From Streptomyces fradiae ATCC 10745 = DSM 40063 (GTDB lineage: Bacteria > Actinomycetota > Actinomycetes > Streptomycetales > Streptomycetaceae): a stretch of DNA of 64,000 nucleotides. The notes beneath the pieces are model-generated. The model saw only the letters and a list, made by a program, of their open reading frames with translations, was not told where the DNA came from and searched no databases. The position numbers and the translations under genes were made by a program. Shown piece after piece: positions 53,368-62,018 of the stretch (positions within the stretch are counted from its first letter, which is position 1; the number at the start of each line of letters is the position of its first letter). The DNA lies in NCBI RefSeq assembly GCF_008704425.1, contig NZ_CP023696.1, positions 1 to 64,000 of the forward strand, written 5' to 3'.

Positions 53368-54228
53368 TCAGCGGTCGCGCCGGGCCGGTTCCGCTCCGGT
53401 CTCGACCAGGAAGTCGATGAGTGTGCGGGCGAGCAGCTCGGGCTGATCCTCGGGGATGAGGGTGGACGAGTCCGCGATCTCGACCAGCCGGCCCCGCGGG
53501 TACAGCTCGGCCAGCCGGGGGCCGTGCTCACGCGGCATCAACCGGTCCTCGGTCGCCCAGACGACCAGTACCGGGCGGTCGAAGTCCCGCAGGCGCTCAC
53601 TCCAGGCGAGCAGGGTCCTGGAGTCGGGCGCCCCGGTGGCGAACTTCGCGAAATCCCGGCGGATCGCCCTGCTGCGGGTGGCGGGAGCGAACCAGTCGTC
53701 CATGATCTCGTCAGGGATCCCGCGCAGGCTCATCCCGCCGTACCCGCGCCGGCTGTGGCGCAGGGCGGGGACACGCATGAGCCGTGTCAGGAGCCAGACG
53801 CCGCCGGGGACCCTGCACACCTTCGACATGGCCTTGGCCGGCCCCGGGGGGAAGTTGTCGAAGGCCTCGCAGGCCACCAGCACCAGGCGCGCGATGTGCT
53901 GGTCCTGCCCTTCCGAGACCAGGAACTGGCCGCCGCCCCAGTCGTTGAGCACGAGCGTCACCCGGCCCAGACCGAGGCTCTCGATGAACTCGCCCAGCAG
54001 CCGGGCGACACCGCGCTGGGACAGGTCGGCATCCGGGTTCATCGGCTGACGGTGACCACCGAGGGGCAGCGTGGGCAACACACAGCGGTACCCGTCCAGC
54101 AGCGGGACCACCTTGCGCCACTGCGACTCGTTCATCGGCGGGCCGTGGCCGAAGACCAGCACCGGCCCCTCACCGCCGCTGTCCTGATAGTCGATCGGTC
54201 CGGACGACAACTCGATCCTCGGCACCAC
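53368..54228 (-). CDS. Alpha/beta-hydrolase fold protein, Asp nucleophile, no catalytic His
   Basis: Protein of 286 residues. The nucleophile elbow reads LNDWGGGQ with Asp96, as in haloalkane dehalogenases, instead of G-x-S-x-G. The acid is likely Asp in WATEDRLMP. Where the catalytic His should stand (D-S-G-H-x-x-P) the sequence is DSSTLIPEDQP, so no His is present. Without it the dehalogenase or esterase cycle should stall at the acyl-enzyme. The protein may be a non-hydrolytic member of the fold or use another base. It has no signal peptide and stands alone, 170 bases from the ArsR-type regulator gene on the same strand. Confidence 0.78.
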   Translation of the reverse strand: MVPRIELSSGPIDYQDSGGEGPVLVFGHGPPMNESQWRKVVPLLDGYRCVLPTLPLGGHRQPMNPDADLSQRGVARLLGEFIESLGLGRVTLVLNDWGGGQFLVSEGQDQHIARLVLVACEAFDNFPPGPAKAMSKVCRVPGGVWLLTRLMRVPALRHSRRGYGGMSLRGIPDEIMDDWFAPATRSRAIRRDFAKFATGAPDSRTLLAWSERLRDFDRPVLVVWATEDRLMPREHGPRLAELYPRGRLVEIADSSTLIPEDQPELLARTLIDFLVETGAEPARRDR

Positions 54229-54398
54229 GGCCTCCAGTCGGCTAGTTCGTTCCTCTGTTGCTTCCCCAGCGGTGCCGCACGTGAAGCGCTGCCCGCTCGC
54301 GTATCACCGGCCGGGCTCGGCACCTGACGGCGACGAACGACCCGGAGCAGGATGTCACCCGGGCGAGGGCCGCGGGCCGGTGTCCGCCACCGCGTCGT

Positions 54399-55433
54399 TC
54401 ACCGACCGCCGGCCGGCGGTGGGACCGCGCCGTCGAGGAGAGCGGCGCCCAGCAAAGTGAGTGCGTGCAGGACACCGCCGCCATGGCGGGTGGTGGTGAT
54501 CAGGCCGGTACCACGCAGAACGGACGCGTGCTCGCTGGCGGTGGCGACAGAGGCGGACAGCCGTCGCGCGAGTTGACCGGTACTGCACGCGCCCTGGCCG
54601 ATCGCGTCGAGGGCGTGGGCGCGAGTACGGCCCAGGAGGGCTTCCAGTGCCCTCAGGTCGGCGGTCCCTCCGGACGTCAGCAAGGTCACGGCGTCGGCGG
54701 GCGTCCGTACGAGGGGGAAGAACAGCAGCACGGGCGCCTGTTCGTCCGTGGCGCTCGCGTAGTTCGAGACCAGCCTCGTCTGGCAGAAGACGGAGGGCAC
54801 CAACGTCATGCCGCGCCCGGCGAGCCAGGACTCCCCGACCAGTGCGCCGCGTCCGATCTCCAGGACAGGCGCGCGCCAGCGGAACCCGCCTGGCAGAGCG
54901 GCGAGCATCGCTTCGACACCGCTCTCCGCGAGGATGCGGGCGTAGGCGGCCTGCTCGGCCTGGAGTCGTGCGAGGACGCGCGGCCAGTGAGGTAGTACGG
55001 CGGCCTGGTGGTAGCCGGTGAGGAAGTCCGCGAGGCTCTCTCGGTCGGCCCGGTCGTGTGCGGGGTCTCCCCAGTCGGCACCCGTCCAGGCCGGTGCGCC
55101 GGGGAAGTAGAAGGCGTGGCCGGCCCGCGCGTCGTCGATCTCGGCCTCCATATGGCGGGGGTGTGCCGCTCGCAGCGCTTCCACGCCTTCCTCCAGCGAT
55201 GCCGCGCGCCCGGTGAGGGTGAACAGGTCCAGGACCTCGTCGCGGAAGAGCGCCGCGGCGGGGTGGCGCGCGGCGGAGGTGCGGTGGACGCGCTGGTGCC
55301 AGCCCGCGAACGCGGGTGGCGGATGCTGCCTCTGCAGGGTCATCAGGCTGAAGAAGGTCTCACTGAGCGGCCCCCAGGTGGCCACCACCCGGGTTCTCGC
55401 CAGGTCCTCCCTGGTGAAGTGGAAACGCAGCAC
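54399..55433 (-). CDS. ArsR-type winged-helix regulator with long N-terminal domain
   Basis: Protein of 344 residues. The C-terminal 80 residues form an ArsR/SmtB-like winged helix (STGQLARRLSASVATASEHASVL, then TTTRHGGGVLHALT). The 250-residue N-terminal domain is the larger type found in many Streptomyces regulators and has no metal-binding Cys pattern, so the signal is not obviously a metal. It lies upstream of the alpha/beta-hydrolase gene on the same strand and could control it. The start ATG 55433 has no strong ribosome site. Confidence 0.78.
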   Translation of the reverse strand: MLRFHFTREDLARTRVVATWGPLSETFFSLMTLQRQHPPPAFAGWHQRVHRTSAARHPAAALFRDEVLDLFTLTGRAASLEEGVEALRAAHPRHMEAEIDDARAGHAFYFPGAPAWTGADWGDPAHDRADRESLADFLTGYHQAAVLPHWPRVLARLQAEQAAYARILAESGVEAMLAALPGGFRWRAPVLEIGRGALVGESWLAGRGMTLVPSVFCQTRLVSNYASATDEQAPVLLFFPLVRTPADAVTLLTSGGTADLRALEALLGRTRAHALDAIGQGACSTGQLARRLSASVATASEHASVLRGTGLITTTRHGGGVLHALTLLGAALLDGAVPPPAGGR

Positions 55434-55796
55434 CGACCGACCTCCTCGCCCGCTGCTCGGGGAGACACCACTCTCCCGTCACGCCTTCCCCTCGGCCAGA
55501 CGCCTTCGCGTCAGGCACTTCGGTGCTGGCCGAAAGGCTTGGGCGTCCGCGGGAGGCGCGACGCAGACTCTTCGACGACGGCCGGCGGGGACAACGCGCC
55601 GCGAGGGGGAGGGCGCGTGACAGCCGCCGGCCGTCCCATGGGACCGGGGCGTCACACGACGCGTGGGCGTGACTCCCACGCCGGTGTGCGCCTGCCCGAC
55701 GGCCGTGTGGCCGCGGTGGCCCGCGAGGGTGTCATCGTCACTTCGGCTCCCGTCCCGCGGCCACCGGACCGTATCCACGACGAAAGGGAACGTCAA
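55434..55796. other. Divergent intergenic region
   Basis: Lies between the ArsR-type regulator (minus) and the small secreted protein (plus). No operator symmetry stands out and no further gene is seen. Confidence 0.4.
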
Positions 55797-56198
55797 ATGG
55801 CAAGCAGGAGTGTTCTGGCCACGGCGGCACTCGCCGCGGCGACCGTACTCGGGCTCGCGATGCCGGCACATGCCGCGGTGACCAACGTCAGCACGGTGAA
55901 CAACTACGCGGGTGCCCGCTACGACAGCTCCATCGACACCTTCACCGTGTGGGACAACGGCCCCCGCCCCTACCAGCCCGACGACGGCTACTACGCGCGG
56001 CTGGTCGTGAAGAAGGTCAACACGTCGCTGACCTTCACCAGGACGCACGAGTGGAGGTCCGGGATCAACGGGCAGAGCCGGAACTTCGTCCTGCCCGACA
56101 CCTTCCGCTCCGGAGACCAGATCAGCATCAGCATCTGCTCCGTCTTCAAGTCGACCGGCTCTGCCGAGGAATGCCGGAACGGAACGGCCTGGGTCTGA
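55797..56198 (+). CDS. Small secreted protein
   Basis: Protein of 133 residues with a clear Sec signal peptide (hydrophobic run LATAALAAATVLGLA, cleavage after PAHA near residue 27). The mature part of about 106 residues is beta-rich and has two Cys near the end (SICSVFK and EECRNG), probably forming a disulfide. I do not recognise the family. ATG 55797 follows AAGGGA. It stands alone and is convergent with the pectate lyase, with a strong terminator between. Confidence 0.72.
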   Translation: MASRSVLATAALAAATVLGLAMPAHAAVTNVSTVNNYAGARYDSSIDTFTVWDNGPRPYQPDDGYYARLVVKKVNTSLTFTRTHEWRSGINGQSRNFVLPDTFRSGDQISISICSVFKSTGSAEECRNGTAWV

Positions 56199-56354
56199 AG
56201 CCGACCGTCCGGCCGAGACGGGTGCGGCAGCACCGGGCCGACCGTGCGGCGGGCTTGGGACAGCCGGGTGTCGGCCCACACCCTCCGTGCGGCCGCGGGG
56301 GCCGATGCCGCGTGAGAGGAGAACCGCCGACGCACACGAGGCGGGCGGCATGAG

Positions 56355-56393
56355 GGTGGCCGGGCCGGACGCATCGCGTCCCGCCCGGCCACC
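56355..56393. terminator. Bidirectional terminator
   Basis: An 11-bp stem of GC-rich sequence (56355-56365 with 56383-56393) continues into an inner stem (CGGACG with CGTCC) around a small loop. It lies between the convergent secreted-protein and pectate lyase genes and can serve both. Confidence 0.7.
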
Positions 56394-56495
56394 GGGACGG
56401 CCGCCGGTCAGTGCGGTACCGGTGCCGTGCCGCCCCCGGTCGCGGCCGGCGGCCGTACCGTGCACCGCGCGGCCGTACCCTCCACCGGCTGGACC

Positions 56496-58058
56496 TCAGC
56501 CGGCGTAGGTCTCGTACTCGGCGACCCGCACGGTGCCCCGCGAACTCGTGATCTCGAAGGTGATCTTCCGCAGAGTGGTACGGGGGAAGGCGACCAGTCC
56601 CGCACCCTGTCCGGACGCCAGGACCGTTCCCGTGTCACCGTCGACCAGCCGCCAGCCGTCGACAGAGCCGCCGAAGCCGGACGCCTCCCGGATGTTGACC
56701 AGGGAGACCGCGGTCGGGGACGCCCACTTGATGGAGATGGCGCCGGTCGGGCCGTCCGGCGACCAGTACGTGCCCATGTCGCCGTCGCGCACGTCGCCGT
56801 AGCTCGTTCCCTCGGCCTTGCCGGACCCGTCGGAGCCGGCTCCGATGCTGAGGTTCCTGCCGGTCGGCTGCGTCGGCCCCGGCGTGGGAACGGTGGGAGA
56901 GGGGGCGGGCTCACTCGGGGCGGGCGCGCTGGACGTGGGTGCGGGGCTCTGCGGCGAGCACGCCCCGTCCGACACCAGGAGCCCCTTGCCCGCACCCGCC
57001 GTCCGGCTCACGATCTCCGGTACGCAGTCCGCCCGGTCCAAGCTGTACGCGTAGGGGATGCCGACCGTGGTGTTGGAGCGCGGGTCCGGCCCCGCCGGGT
57101 TGTTCTCGTCACCGGGGCTGGACCACGTCACGTTGTCGAACACGTTCCCGCTCACCTGCCAGTAGCCGGCGGCGGACGTGTAGAACGTGCCGAGGACGTC
57201 CTTGGAGTCCTCGAAGTAGTTGCTGTCCACCCTCGCCTTGGCTCCCGCACGGGAGTTGATGCCGGAGGAGTGGAGGCGCACGTAGTGGTTGTTGTACATG
57301 TGGGCCGTCCCGCCCCGGAGCAGGGGCGCACGGGAGTCGATGTTCTCGTACCGGTTGTGGTGGTACGTGATGAAGCTGTTCGCGAGGTCGCTCTCGCTGG
57401 AGCCGACGAGGCCGCCGCGACCGGAGTTGCGCAGGACGCTGTAGGAGAGGGTCACGTAGCGGGTGTCGTCCTTCATGTCGAACAGGCCGTCGTAACCCTG
57501 CGCCTCCCCGCCGGAGGCCTCCAGCGTGACGTGGTCGACCCAGACGTTGCGGACGTTCTTCTCCATGCCGATGGCGTCACCGCCGTTGGACGTGGGGGAT
57601 CCGGACTTCTTGACGTTCCGGACGGTCACGTTCTGGATGATGATGTTGCTGGACTCGCGGATGTGGATGCCCAGCTGGTCGAAGACGGCTCCGCTGCCGA
57701 CTCCGACGATCGTGACGTTGCTGATCTGCTTGAGTTCGATGACGCCGGCCGCGGTGTTGCAGCTGGTGCCCGACACCTTGGCGGTGTTGCCGTGGTTGAT
57801 GGTGCCCTCGACCTGGATGGTGATCGGGGTGTTGTCGGCGGGCCGGTTGCACAGGGCCGCGTGGATCGCGGTTCCCGTGGTGGCCCGCACCGTCTGCCCG
57901 CCCGCTCCGCCGGTGGTCCCGCCGTTCTGGGTCGCGTAGCCGGTGGCGCTCCCGGTCGCCGCCGACGCCTCTGACGTCGACAGCGTCACGCCGGCCGTGG
58001 CCGCGAGGGCCATGGTGGCCAACGCCGCGGAGAGCCGCAGTGCGGCTGGTCGTCTCAT
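56496..58058 (-). CDS. Secreted pectate lyase (PL1) with C-terminal binding domain
   Basis: Protein of 520 residues. The signal peptide ends near residue 34 (SEASAA). The PL1 beta-helix follows, with VWVDHVTLE, YDGLFDMKDDTRYVT, and the H-H-N-R and R-A-P-L stretches that hold the calcium and catalytic Arg in this family. It should cleave polygalacturonate by elimination. A Ser/Pro/Thr-rich linker (about 355-385) leads to a C-terminal domain of some 120 residues that looks like a discoidin or F5/8-type carbohydrate-binding module. ATG 58058 follows AGGAGG. A LacI-type palindrome lies upstream. Confidence 0.9.
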   Translation of the reverse strand: MRRPAALRLSAALATMALAATAGVTLSTSEASAATGSATGYATQNGGTTGGAGGQTVRATTGTAIHAALCNRPADNTPITIQVEGTINHGNTAKVSGTSCNTAAGVIELKQISNVTIVGVGSGAVFDQLGIHIRESSNIIIQNVTVRNVKKSGSPTSNGGDAIGMEKNVRNVWVDHVTLEASGGEAQGYDGLFDMKDDTRYVTLSYSVLRNSGRGGLVGSSESDLANSFITYHHNRYENIDSRAPLLRGGTAHMYNNHYVRLHSSGINSRAGAKARVDSNYFEDSKDVLGTFYTSAAGYWQVSGNVFDNVTWSSPGDENNPAGPDPRSNTTVGIPYAYSLDRADCVPEIVSRTAGAGKGLLVSDGACSPQSPAPTSSAPAPSEPAPSPTVPTPGPTQPTGRNLSIGAGSDGSGKAEGTSYGDVRDGDMGTYWSPDGPTGAISIKWASPTAVSLVNIREASGFGGSVDGWRLVDGDTGTVLASGQGAGLVAFPRTTLRKITFEITSSRGTVRVAEYETYAG

Positions 58059-58130
58059 GCTCGCCTCCTGGTTCGCCTTCTCGTTCGTGCTGGGGGGCTG
58101 TGCGCTGCGCATGGCGGTCCACCATGACAG

Positions 58131-58142
58131 GAAAGCGCTTTC
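58131..58142. promoter_or_regulatory. LacI-type operator upstream of the pectate lyase
   Basis: Perfect 12-base palindrome GAAAGCGCTTTC, 73 bases upstream of the pectate lyase start. The central CG with flanking symmetric bases is typical of LacI-family operators. It differs from the CebR-type boxes of the cellulase genes, so a separate repressor is likely. Confidence 0.6.
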
Positions 58143-58166
58143 TGTGCGGCAGGCTAGGGGGTAGGC

Positions 58167-58540
58167 ATGCACATGGCAAGGTGTCAGGCGGGCCGTCCTC
58201 CGGGGAGCCGTACGGCTCGGCCCGTGAGCCGGCTCGACGGCCACGGACACCTCTCCGGCGACGGGCGCGCCGACCTGCTGACCGTGGAGCGGTCCACGGG
58301 CAGGCTGCGGCTCTGCCCGGGCGGGCACGGGTCCCTCGGGCCCCGTGCGCTGGTGGGAGGGGGCGGTTGGAACGCCATGGACTCCCTCGTCGCCAACGGC
58401 GACCGGTCGGCCGACGGCCGCCCGACCTGCTGGCGACGGACGGCCGCTGGCCGTTCCGGTGCCGGGGGCTCTCCACGGGAGCTGTGGCGGCGGCGGAGAA
58501 GACCAGCGCCACCCGGTGGAGCCTGAACGGCGTCTTCTGA
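58167..58540 (+). pseudogene. Fragment of a secreted FG-GAP/VCBS-repeat protein
   Basis: The frame contains VCBS-type repeat sequence (GHLSGDGRADLLTVERSTGR, then WNAMDSLVANGD). After about 58420 the coding signal moves to another frame (PDLLATDGRWPF) and ends at TGA 58540, so at least one frameshift is present. No start codon, signal peptide or full propeller is left. It is the tail of what was probably a secreted beta-propeller protein, now decayed. Confidence 0.6.
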
Positions 58541-58871
58541 CCCGCCCCGAGGGCCTGCGCCGCACCGGCGCCCGGGCACGCGGCCCTCGCCGGCCGGTCT
58601 GCCGCAGCCGGGGCGTCGCGTCCGGGGCTGATGCGGCCTTCGCCTGCGGTGGGGCTCGTCCTGGCGCCCGCCCGCGGGGCTCCCGCGCACGCGGTGCCGT
58701 CGCCGGGCGGGCCGCGCCCGTGTCCGGAGCGGGTGTCGCCGTTCGGCTCGGCGGGCGGTGGTCACGCCTGCGGCGAGGGGTGAGGCCGGAGGCCGTCGCG
58801 GGTGTGGCGGCGGCCTCCGGCCGTGGGGCGCCCCGTCCCCCGGCACGGGGCGCGGGGCGCGGGGCGCGGGG
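58541..58871. other. Convergent gap, nothing recognised
   Basis: A run of very GC-rich sequence between the VCBS fragment and the GH9 gene, including a GGCGCGGG direct repeat just before the GH9 stop (58850-58870). No gene or clear hairpin is identified. Confidence 0.4.
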
Positions 58872-61520
58872 TCAGCCGCCGGTGCAGGGGGCGCCGTTGA
58901 GTGCGAAGGCGGTGGGGTCGGCCGCCCCTCCGCCGGAGGTGCCGTTGAAGCCGAAGGCCACCGAGCCTCCCGGCGGTATGGTGCCGTTCCACGAGGCCGG
59001 GTGCGCGGTGACCTCCCGACCGGTCTGGGTGATCCGGCTGCCCCAGTGGTCGGTGACCCGCTGGTCGTCGGCGAACGCCCAGGTCAGCTTCCACGGACTG
59101 ATCGCCTCGGTGCCGGTGTTGGTGACCGTCACACGGCTGGTGAAGCCGCCGTTCCAGCGGTCGGAGGCGTAGCCGACCCTGCACGCGGCCGGGTCGGGGT
59201 CCGTGGTGCCGGAGCCGCCGAGGTCGTCCACGAAGGAGGCGACCCAGGCGAGCGGGGCGTTCCAGTTGATGGTGATCTCGTTGGTGGCCCAGGAGCCGAT
59301 GTCGTCGATGTAGCACATCGCCGGGGCGCAGCCCTTCAGCTTGTCCTGGGCGACCGGGTCCTGGATGTCCGCGTTGGGGCCGCCCGCGACCGAGCCCGGT
59401 GCCGGGTTGGGCAGGCTCGGGTCGAGCTGGTGGGCCCAGTGCCGGTGGTGCTGGTTGCGCGAGTCGCGCTCGCCGTAGCCGGTGACGTACGACTGGTTGA
59501 GCGGGTTGCGGCCCAGCAGGTAGTCCAGGCCGCCCAGCAGCGCGTCCCGGTACTTCGTGTTCCCGGTCAGGTCGTGGGCGACGCCGAGCACCACCATGTT
59601 GTTGAGCACTCCGCTGTTGGAGCCCCACACGTAGTGGTTGTCCTCCGGGGCGTAGGGCACGCCGTAGGCGGCGGTGCGGGCGTCCTCGGCGTAGCGGTCG
59701 GCGCCCGTGGTGACCATGGTGCGCACCTGGGCCAGCTGGGCGTCGGTCAGGCCGTTGTCCACGGTGGCCAGGGACAGCGCTCCCAGGCCGGCCGTGCCGC
59801 CCCACCACACGCCGCCGCGCGGGAAGACCTTGCCGGCGTCGCCGTGCAGCGGCGAGTCGAGCAGGTGCCTGCGGTAGTCGTCCTGGCCGGTGGTGACGAA
59901 CAGCTCGGCCGCGGCCCAGTAGAACTCGTCGGTGACGTCGGCGTCCTCGTAGGCGCCGCCGCCGACGTTGTCGTCGGCGCGGGCGTAGACCGCCGGGTGG
60001 GCCAGGGCGGCCCGCCAGGCGGTGGTGGCCGCCGTCAGGCAGCGGTCGGCGAAGGCCGCGTCGTACGGCCGGAACAGCCGCGCGCACTGGGCGCCGGTCG
60101 CGGCCAGGTTGAGGGTGGCCGCGGTGGACGGCGGGTGGAGCTCCCGCTTCATCGGGTCCTGGTGCGGCAGCAACGGCAGTCCGGTCCACTCGGCGTCGTG
60201 GATCTTGTGGTGGACCATGCCGGCCAGCGTCTTGCCCGCGGGGACCTGCATCTTCATCAGGAAGTCGAGCTGCCAGGCGGCCTCGTCCAGGATGTCCGGG
60301 GTGCCGTTGCCCCGCTCGGGCACCCGCAGCCGTCCGTCGCCCAGCGGCGCGCCGTCGGCGTTCCCGGCGGTCAGGGTGCGCTCGTAGGTGGCCATCACCT
60401 GGGCGACCGAGATACCGCCGTTGACCACGTACTTGCCGTGGTCGCCGGCGTCGTACCAGCCGCCGCGCACGTCCAGCCTGTAGTCGCAGACGCCGGGCTG
60501 GCAGGGCACGTCGCCGTCGCCCTGGTTGGGCGCCTTGCCGAGGTGGCCGGCGGGCCGGGCGTACTTCTCGCCGACCAGGCCGGCGTCGATCTCGATGCCG
60601 CTGCGGTTGTGGTAGAAGTACGCGAGCGCGTCGGTGCGCAGGCGGGCGTACAGGTCGTCGCCGATGGCGAACGGCTCGCTGGTCTTGCCGGCGATGGTGA
60701 CGGTGTAGCCCTCGCCGGTCCTGGTGACCCTGCTGAAGTCGAAGGTGTGCACGTGCTGGCGCGAGGTCGGATCCTGGCCGAACACCTTGGTGGTACCGGT
60801 GGCCGCCGGGCTGCCGTCGGGGGCGTTCAGGGTCCAGGGCAGCGGCTGCGTCGCCTCGGTGACGAAGGTGCCGCCCTTGGGGCCCTCGGTCAGGTAGCCG
60901 ACCTGGTTGACGCGGACCGGTGAGCCGGTGTCCGGCTGGTGGGGCGGCGCCTCGGTGCCGCCGGTGAGCGAGACGTCGTCCAGGCAGAGGGTGTAGGCCC
61001 GGTCGTGGCCGCCCGCCTGGAAGCCGAGCTGGGCGGCGTCGTTGTCGGCCTTCGCGGTGAAGGTGTGGGTGAAGGTCTGCGGCTCGGTGGTGATCCGGTC
61101 GGTGGAGAGGTGCTCGGACGTGTAGGGCTCGACGGCCATCTGGACGCTGGTGCGGATCGCGACGGGGACGCTGGCGTGCGCGGTGAAGCTCAGCTCGTAG
61201 CCCTCTCCGGCCAGCAGGTCGACGCCGTCCTGCCCGATGATGGCGTCCCACGGGTCGGAGGTGCCCGCGGGGATGTCGGCGCACAGTTCGCCGTCGGTGA
61301 CGGCGGCCGGGCTGTTGGCGGTCCACCACCAGGGGGCGGTGCCGGCGGAGAAGTCTCCGTTGACGATCTGCTCGGGTCCTTCGGCGGCGCGGGCGTCCGG
61401 GGGCTCGGCGGCGCCGGACGGGGCCGCGACCAGGCCGGCGATCAGGGCGCCCATGACCGCGGTGCCCACGAGGCGGCTTCTGCGGCGGGCGGGGGGTGGT
61501 GTGTGGGGGAGGTGTCTCAC
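58872..61520 (-). CDS. Secreted GH9 cellulase, multidomain
   Basis: Protein of 882 residues. Order: signal peptide (to about residue 38), a CBM4/9-type carbohydrate-binding module (about 50-190), an Ig-like CelD N-terminal domain (about 200-290), the GH9 catalytic domain (about 295-775) and a C-terminal CBM2 beginning near CRVGYASDRWNGGF. The catalytic aspartates are in WYDAGDHGKYV near 355 and the acid Glu in TNEITINWN near 746. This is the usual layout of Streptomyces processive endocellulases. GTG 61520 is the start. A CebR-type box lies 32 bases upstream, so induction by cello-oligosaccharides is expected. Confidence 0.93.
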   Translation of the reverse strand: MRHLPHTPPPARRRSRLVGTAVMGALIAGLVAAPSGAAEPPDARAAEGPEQIVNGDFSAGTAPWWWTANSPAAVTDGELCADIPAGTSDPWDAIIGQDGVDLLAGEGYELSFTAHASVPVAIRTSVQMAVEPYTSEHLSTDRITTEPQTFTHTFTAKADNDAAQLGFQAGGHDRAYTLCLDDVSLTGGTEAPPHQPDTGSPVRVNQVGYLTEGPKGGTFVTEATQPLPWTLNAPDGSPAATGTTKVFGQDPTSRQHVHTFDFSRVTRTGEGYTVTIAGKTSEPFAIGDDLYARLRTDALAYFYHNRSGIEIDAGLVGEKYARPAGHLGKAPNQGDGDVPCQPGVCDYRLDVRGGWYDAGDHGKYVVNGGISVAQVMATYERTLTAGNADGAPLGDGRLRVPERGNGTPDILDEAAWQLDFLMKMQVPAGKTLAGMVHHKIHDAEWTGLPLLPHQDPMKRELHPPSTAATLNLAATGAQCARLFRPYDAAFADRCLTAATTAWRAALAHPAVYARADDNVGGGAYEDADVTDEFYWAAAELFVTTGQDDYRRHLLDSPLHGDAGKVFPRGGVWWGGTAGLGALSLATVDNGLTDAQLAQVRTMVTTGADRYAEDARTAAYGVPYAPEDNHYVWGSNSGVLNNMVVLGVAHDLTGNTKYRDALLGGLDYLLGRNPLNQSYVTGYGERDSRNQHHRHWAHQLDPSLPNPAPGSVAGGPNADIQDPVAQDKLKGCAPAMCYIDDIGSWATNEITINWNAPLAWVASFVDDLGGSGTTDPDPAACRVGYASDRWNGGFTSRVTVTNTGTEAISPWKLTWAFADDQRVTDHWGSRITQTGREVTAHPASWNGTIPPGGSVAFGFNGTSGGGAADPTAFALNGAPCTGG

Positions 61521-61551
61521 GCCTGGGTCCTCACTCGGTTACGGACAGGCA

Positions 61552-61565
61552 CGGGAGCGCTCCCA
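61552..61565. promoter_or_regulatory. CebR-type operator of the GH9 gene
   Basis: CGGGAGCGCTCCCA, one base from the perfect 14-base CebR box TGGGAGCGCTCCCA. CebR is the LacI-family repressor of cellulase and cellobiose genes in Streptomyces and is released by cellobiose. The cebR gene is not in this window. Confidence 0.8.
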
Positions 61566-61925
61566 CGCCTGGGGACCCTCGAACTGTGTGTTTCCGTAAG
61601 GGGCATGTCAACCCCTCGGGGCGGGGATCGGCGCTGCCGCCCGGGAGCGGGGGCGGGATTCGGTCAGGCGCACGGTGCCGATCGGGGGCGAGGCAGAGAT
61701 GCGGAGCGGACCTCGACCGGTCGGGCCCGCGTACGGAGGGGCGGGTCCGGGCGCACCGGGGGGGCGGCACGGGGCCCTGCGGGTCGACACGGGGCCGGCG
61801 GGTCGGCGCGGAGCCTGCGGGCCGGCTTCACGGGAGCACGTCGGGGTGGGGAGGACCGGGCCGGGGCGGCGAGGGGCGGCGCGCGGCGGCCCTCCCCGCG
61901 CGACCGCGGACGCTCGCGGAGCCCC

Positions 61926-61954
61926 TTGACAGCGTGTGTCCGAGCCACGACAGT
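61926..61954 (+). promoter_or_regulatory. Candidate promoter of the GH44 gene
   Basis: TTGACA at 61926-61931 and GACAGT at 61949-61954 are 17 bases apart. The CebR box begins 19 bases after the -10 element, where a bound repressor would block the polymerase. Confidence 0.5.
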
Positions 61955-61972
61955 TCGATGGACCTTCGGCAG

Positions 61973-61986
61973 TGGGAGCGCTCCCA
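61973..61986. promoter_or_regulatory. Perfect CebR operator of the GH44 gene
   Basis: TGGGAGCGCTCCCA exactly, 32 bases before the ATG. It makes the GH44 gene part of the same cellulose-responsive group as the divergent GH9 gene. Confidence 0.88.
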
Positions 61987-62018
61987 AGCCGGTGAGGGCC
62001 TTCGAGAGGACACCCCCC

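Noticed and set aside
58758..60923. Long plus-strand frame (721 codons) opposite the GH9 gene
   Set aside because: It is Gly/Val-rich shadow sequence with no domain. The minus-strand GH9 is unambiguous.
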